This document shows positions 7,818-11,285 of a DNA stretch of 11,285 nucleotides, piece by piece. Under the pieces are notes generated by a model, which was given only the letters and a program-made list of their open reading frames with translations, made no database searches and was not told the origin of the DNA. Every line of letters starts with the position of its first letter. The first letter of the stretch is position 1. Both the position numbers and the translations under genes were made by a program. Source of the stretch: Burkholderiales bacterium (lineage in GTDB: Bacteria; Pseudomonadota; Gammaproteobacteria; Burkholderiales; Usitatibacteraceae). The stretch lies in NCBI GenBank assembly GCA_014378085.1, contig JACMOJ010000416.1:1-11285 (forward strand), in the 5' to 3' direction.

Positions 7818-7823
7818 CTCTCC
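7818..7823 (-). promoter_or_regulatory. Strong Shine-Dalgarno site of the alpha-E gene
   Basis: GGAGAG on the minus strand, five bases before the ATG at 7812-7810, is the best ribosome binding site in the cluster. It fixes the start of the alpha-E gene and suggests translation initiation independent of the ATP-grasp gene 187 bp upstream. Confidence 0.75.
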
Positions 7824-7999
7824 AAAATTGCTGATTAGTCGCACGTCGTCCCAGCTTGCTAATGCCTCAGCAAACGAGTGTTCGGCTTCAGGGCAAGGCG
7901 CGAGACTTTTTTCGACGCGAAGCATATGGGTTGATATGTGAGCGAGAAAAAAGGCCGAGCAACACCGCCATGGAGCCGAAGACGAAGATTGATGAGTCA

Positions 8000-9415
8000 T
8001 TAGTCTACGATCCATGTGTCCTTAACCCCGCCGCCTTGGGAGGAATTAACCACAAGCGAGCCTTCACGTAGCGCGACGCGGGTTAATCCGCCCGGCACAA
8101 AATTAACCGTCTTGCCGGACAGCACGTACGGGCGCAAATCGATATGCCGCAGCGCCAAGCCCTTGTCAACAAACGTTGGAACCGCCGAAAGCGACAGTGT
8201 CGGTTGCGCGATAAAGCGTTCCGGCTGATCAAGTACGCGCTGCTTGTATTTCTCACGTTCTTCTTTGGTGGACGTCGGGCCTACCAACATACCGTAGCCA
8301 CCGGAACCTTGCGCTTCTTTAATGACAAGATCTTTCATGTTGGCAATGACGTAATCAAGGTCAGTCTTATTTCCCAACATGTAGGTGTGCACATTTTTAA
8401 GGATCGGCTCCTCGCCGAGATAGAAGCGAATCATCTCCGGTACATACGGGTAAATAGATTTGTCATCGGCGACGCCGGTGCCGACGGCATTTGCTAATGT
8501 CACGCGGCCCGCGCGATAGGCGCTCATCAAGCCCGGTACACCCAACATCGAATCGGGACGGAACGACAGTGGATCAATAAAGTCATCGTCGATGCGGCGA
8601 TAAATGACATCCACTTTTTGCGGGCCTTGCGTGGTCTTCATAAAGACCGTGTTGTCCTGCACAAATAGATCAATGCCTTCGACTAGCTCAATGCCCATTT
8701 GCTGGGCGAGAAAGGCGTGCTCAAAATACGCCGAATTAAAGTGTCCGGGCGTCATTAATACAATGGTGGGGTTGTCGACGCCGACGGGGGCGGCGTTGCG
8801 CAACGTTTCAAGTAACAGGTCAGGATAGTGATCGACCGGCCGGATACATTGCTGCGCAAACAACTCGGGGAACAGCCGCATCATCATCTTGCGGTTTTCC
8901 AGCAAATACGACACGCCAGAAGGTGTGCGTAGATTGTCTTCCAGCACGTAATACTCGCCGTCACTGTCCTTCACCAAATCAATACCGGCCACATGGGCAT
9001 AGATTCCGCCGGGAACATCTATACCGACCATCTCTTTGCGGAATTGCGAGTTCTCCAGCACTTTGTCGGCGGGGATTTTGCCCGCTTTGAGGATTTCCAT
9101 GTCGTGGTAAACGTCGTGCAAAAACGCGTTTAGCGCGGCGACACGTTGTTTCAGTCCGCGCGAAACTACCTCCCATTGTTCGCCTGGAATGACATGCGGC
9201 ACCAGGTCGAAAGGAATCAGGCGCTCGGCACCCGTCGTCTCGCCGTAGACGGCGAAGGTGATGCCGACCCGATGGAACATCAAGTCTGCTGCTTCGCGGT
9301 TCTGCGCAATTTTTTCCGGCGGCGTTTTGTTCAGCCATTCGGCAAAGGCCGCGTAGTGCGGCCGCACTACGCCATCGGTGTCATACATTTCATTAAAAAA
9401 CGGTTTGAGCGCCAT
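8000..9415 (-). CDS. Circularly permuted ATP-grasp protein (COG2308, DUF404/DUF407), 471 aa
   Basis: A predicted ATP-dependent carboxylate-amine ligase with a circularly permuted ATP-grasp fold, expected to make an amide or peptide bond through an acyl-phosphate. Family blocks are present in order: FFNEMYDTDGVVRPHY (6-21), VLEDNLRTPSGVSY (157-170), VDVIYRRIDDDFIDPL (268-283), a glycine-rich nucleotide-binding loop KEAQGSGGYGM (366-376), LRPYVLSG (427-434) and SSQGGGVKDTW (458-468). The ATG at 9413-9415 was chosen because homologues begin near MALKPFFNEMYD; the frame stays open to an ATG at 9571, but that extension translates the short repeats at 9446-9506 and reads as low-complexity text. No clear Shine-Dalgarno precedes 9415. 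It is the first gene of the cluster, divergent from relA. The alpha-E domain often fused to its C-terminus is encoded by the next gene instead. The substrate is unknown. Confidence 0.93.
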   Translation of the reverse strand: MALKPFFNEMYDTDGVVRPHYAAFAEWLNKTPPEKIAQNREAADLMFHRVGITFAVYGETTGAERLIPFDLVPHVIPGEQWEVVSRGLKQRVAALNAFLHDVYHDMEILKAGKIPADKVLENSQFRKEMVGIDVPGGIYAHVAGIDLVKDSDGEYYVLEDNLRTPSGVSYLLENRKMMMRLFPELFAQQCIRPVDHYPDLLLETLRNAAPVGVDNPTIVLMTPGHFNSAYFEHAFLAQQMGIELVEGIDLFVQDNTVFMKTTQGPQKVDVIYRRIDDDFIDPLSFRPDSMLGVPGLMSAYRAGRVTLANAVGTGVADDKSIYPYVPEMIRFYLGEEPILKNVHTYMLGNKTDLDYVIANMKDLVIKEAQGSGGYGMLVGPTSTKEEREKYKQRVLDQPERFIAQPTLSLSAVPTFVDKGLALRHIDLRPYVLSGKTVNFVPGGLTRVALREGSLVVNSSQGGGVKDTWIVD

Positions 9416-9445
9416 GGATGTCTTTTTTGGCCTGTGTTCGAAGTG

Positions 9446-9478
9446 CTGCCCCGATGTTGCCCCGATGTTGCGCCGATG
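9446..9478. repeat. 11-bp tandem repeat upstream of the ATP-grasp gene, three copies
   Basis: Copies CTGCCCCGATG (9446-9456), TTGCCCCGATG (9457-9467) and TTGCGCCGATG (9468-9478) differ by one base each from the middle unit. The array begins 30 bp upstream of the chosen ATP-grasp start, so it probably falls in the leader or promoter of the four-gene cluster. It is either slippage-prone DNA or closely spaced protein-binding sites. Confidence 0.75.
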
Positions 9479-9506
9479 TGCCCAACCTTTGCCGGATGTG
9501 CCCAAC
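9473..9506. repeat. Pair of direct repeats overlapping the 11-bp array
   Basis: CCGATGTGCCCAAC at 9473-9486 and CCGGATGTGCCCAAC at 9492-9506 are two copies that differ by a single inserted G and are separated by five bases. The first overlaps the last unit of the 11-bp array. The starts are 19 bp apart (about two helical turns), which would suit a dimeric regulator, though simple duplication explains them equally well. Confidence 0.6.
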
Positions 9507-9560
9507 TGCGTCCCGCTGTTGCCTGATCGATGCACACGTAACCAAGGGCTGGTCGATAAA

Positions 9561-9589
9561 TCTTTTCTCATTCCATGCTACCGTAAAAT
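9561..9589 (+). promoter_or_regulatory. Weak candidate sigma-70 promoter for relA
   Basis: TAAAAT at 9584-9589 matches five of six bases of a -10 box. A -35 box 17 bp upstream would be TCTTTT (9561-9566), which is a poor match. Transcription would start near 9596, about 29 nt before the relA ATG. This is the best candidate in the divergent region, but it is not strong. No convincing promoter was found for the opposite, minus-strand cluster. Confidence 0.25.
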
Positions 9590-9624
9590 GGACGCTATCC
9601 GAATAACCTTCGTTTGCCTGTCCT

Positions 9625-11285
9625 ATGGCTGCGCTTAACACACCTGACACACCTGACGCACCTGATGCACCTGATGCACTGGTGGCAGCTACTGCAATGC
9701 CTGACGCCATGGCGTCCGAGGTAATCACGCGCGCACGGCGGGCCTATTCAGAGGAGCACGCGAGTCGGGTGGAAAAGGCGGTTGGGTTTATTACCGCTTC
9801 GGCAAAAGCCGCCGAGCGCCTCGATTTGGTGCAACGCTCGCTTGAAGTTACCAACCTGCTATTTGAAATCGAGGTGGATGAATCGACCGTCGTCGCCGCC
9901 TTGCTGGCACTCTCGATTCCGGAAAAAGATCGTGACTACGATTTGTGGACCGGCGCATTCGGCGACGAAGTGGTGATGTTGGTACGGGGGCTCGCTCGGG
10001 CTGGCAAGATTGAAACCCTCTCCGGGCGGGCCAACGACGCGGCTGCCACCGAGACTTTGCGCAAGATGCTGCTCGCAATGGCCGATGATGTGCGCGTCAT
10101 CCTTATTAAACTCGCCGAACGCGCGGTCTATCTGCGTGCCATCACCAAAGCCGACGAAGCAATCCGGCGTGCGGCCGCCATCACCACCCGCGAACTGTTT
10201 GCGCCACTTGCCAACCGGCTAGGCGTTTTTCAGATCAAGTGGGAACTCGAAGATCTAAGTTTTCGTTTTCTGGAGCCTGAGCTCTACAAAAAGATTGCCG
10301 GCTTCCTGGACGGAAAACGCGGTGAACGCGAGGACTACATCACCCGCGTATTGGGCGAGCTTAAGACCGACATCGCAAAGCTTGGCATTCACGGTCAAGT
10401 GGCGGGGCGACCCAAACACATCTGGTCGATCCACCGCAAAATGCAGGCGAAGAACATTGCGTTCGAAAAGCTCTACGACGTTCGTGCTGTGCGGGTGTTG
10501 GTCGACAACGTGCAAGACTGCTACGCGGTGCTCGGGTATATCCACGATCGCTGGCAGCCGATTGCAGGCGAATTTGACGACTACATTGCCCAGCCAAAAG
10601 CCAATAACTATCAATCGCTGCACACCGCGGTGATTGGCCCGGATGGCAAGACGTTGGAAGTTCAAATCCGCACGCACGCGATGCACTTGGCCTCCGAACA
10701 CGGCGTGGCGGCGCACTGGCGTTATAAGGAAAACCCGAAGGAAAACTCGAAGGAGGGCGGCAGAAACAAATCCAGCGCCGACAAAAAGTTTGAGTCAAAA
10801 ATTGCGTGGCTACGACAGGTATTGGAGTGGAACCGCGAGCTGGTAAGTGATTCCGGCTTTTCCGACGCCGTTAAAGAAGGTCTGTTTAACGACACCGTGT
10901 ATGTTTTCACACCGCAGGGTAGGGTGATCGACCTACCCGCCGGGTCAACGCCGGTGGATTTTGCTTATCACGTGCATACCGATCTTGGTCATCGCTGTCG
11001 TGGCGCGAAGATCGACGGCCATATCGTGCCGTTATCGACCAAGCTGGCCAATGCACAGATGGTAGACATTCTCGCCGCCAAGGTGGGCGGGCCGTCGCGC
11101 GATTGGTTGAATCCGCAGTTGGGTTTCCTGCTGAGCCACCGCGCTCAATCAAAGGTGCGCGCTTGGTTCCGTCAAGAATATTTCGAAGTCGATAAGGCGC
11201 ATGGGAGACAGACACTAGAAAAAGAGCTTGCGCGGGCAGGGGCGACCGCGCTGGCGCTGGAGAAAGTGAGTCTCGCGTTGGGCCA
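9625..11285 (+). CDS. relA: RelA-type (p)ppGpp synthetase, 3' end outside the window
   Basis: Makes (p)ppGpp from GTP or GDP and ATP on ribosomes stalled by uncharged tRNA. The frame is open from ATG 9625 to the window end (553 codons; the family is about 740). The N-terminal hydrolase-like domain is degenerate: the HD pair of active Rel/SpoT is replaced by Ala95-Leu96, and the usual LADRxHN segment reads LAERAVY (163-169). The synthetase domain is intact: RPKHIWSIHRKM (262-273), YDVRAVRVL, EFDDY (316-320; the acidic RelA-type signature, where bifunctional enzymes have basic RxKD), NNYQSLHT (327-334) and EVQIRT. A TGS domain covers about 423-484. It is therefore a monofunctional synthetase, and a SpoT should exist elsewhere. 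An in-frame TAA at 9604 limits the start; ATG 9625 lacks a clear Shine-Dalgarno, and ATGs at 9697 or 9709 are alternatives that would skip the repeat-encoded TPD/APD stretch. It is divergent from the ATP-grasp cluster. Confidence 0.95.
   Translation, partial: MAALNTPDTPDAPDAPDALVAATAMPDAMASEVITRARRAYSEEHASRVEKAVGFITASAKAAERLDLVQRSLEVTNLLFEIEVDESTVVAALLALSIPEKDRDYDLWTGAFGDEVVMLVRGLARAGKIETLSGRANDAAATETLRKMLLAMADDVRVILIKLAERAVYLRAITKADEAIRRAAAITTRELFAPLANRLGVFQIKWELEDLSFRFLEPELYKKIAGFLDGKRGEREDYITRVLGELKTDIAKLGIHGQVAGRPKHIWSIHRKMQAKNIAFEKLYDVRAVRVLVDNVQDCYAVLGYIHDRWQPIAGEFDDYIAQPKANNYQSLHTAVIGPDGKTLEVQIRTHAMHLASEHGVAAHWRYKENPKENSKEGGRNKSSADKKFESKIAWLRQVLEWNRELVSDSGFSDAVKEGLFNDTVYVFTPQGRVIDLPAGSTPVDFAYHVHTDLGHRCRGAKIDGHIVPLSTKLANAQMVDILAAKVGGPSRDWLNPQLGFLLSHRAQSKVRAWFRQEYFEVDKAHGRQTLEKELARAGATALALEKVSLALG
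9640..9675 (+). repeat. 9-bp in-frame tandem repeat at the relA 5' end, four copies
   Basis: ACACCTGAC occurs twice (9640-9648 and 9649-9657), then GCACCTGAC with its last base changed to T twice (9658-9666 and 9667-9675). It encodes two TPD and two APD triplets just after the first predicted residues of RelA. Because the unit is three codons, gain or loss of copies keeps the frame. Confidence 0.85.

Noticed and set aside
7806..8015. 69-residue minus-strand frame bridging the ATP-grasp and alpha-E genes
   Set aside because: It overlaps both neighbours, has no ribosome site, and its composition is not protein-like; the alpha-E gene has its own strong start.
9416..9571. N-terminal extension of the ATP-grasp protein to an ATG at 9571
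   Set aside because: The extra 52 residues translate the short repeats and look like non-coding text rich in Gly, Ser, His and Arg, whereas the family's conserved N-terminus begins at the ATG at 9415.
9393..9728. 111-residue minus-strand frame over the relA start
   Set aside because: It is the antisense of the relA 9-bp repeats and the intergenic repeats, giving an Ala/Ser/Gly-rich artefact.

Overview
The window looks like chromosome from a proteobacterium, most likely a betaproteobacterium (Burkholderiales-like). The reasons are a RelA with a degenerate hydrolase half, which is typical of beta- and gammaproteobacteria, a ComEC of proteobacterial type, base composition in the mid-50s % G+C as judged by eye, and dense coding without mobile elements. 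The family and genus cannot be fixed from sequence reading alone.

Layout, left to right. (1) The 3' part of comEC, the DNA-uptake channel, on the + strand; its N-terminus lies outside the window. (2) A 230-bp gap between convergent genes, then a small minus-strand gene for a 100-residue protein of unknown function. (3) A 218-bp gap holding a candidate terminator and a 13-bp tandem repeat. (4) A four-gene minus-strand cluster, read from right to left: a circularly permuted ATP-grasp protein, an alpha-E (DUF403) protein, the proteasome-like protease Anbu, and a 1122-residue fusion of a transglutaminase-like domain to a DUF2126 putative amidoligase. (5) A 209-bp divergent intergenic region with short direct repeats. 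(6) The 5' three quarters of relA on the + strand, running off the window end.

The centre of interest is the four-gene cluster. Comparative genomics has repeatedly found these families together and predicts that they make, modify and degrade an unknown peptide or isopeptide. The ATP-grasp and DUF2126 proteins would form amide bonds, the transglutaminase-fold domain would cleave or transfer them, and Anbu would degrade the product. No substrate is established to my knowledge. In this copy the transglutaminase Cys-His-Asp triad and the Anbu Thr/Asp/Lys set are all intact, so the system looks functional. The neighbourhood type is already known, so what is open is its function.

No tRNA, rRNA, CRISPR array, insertion sequence or prophage gene was seen. 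No gap between genes exceeds 300 bp.
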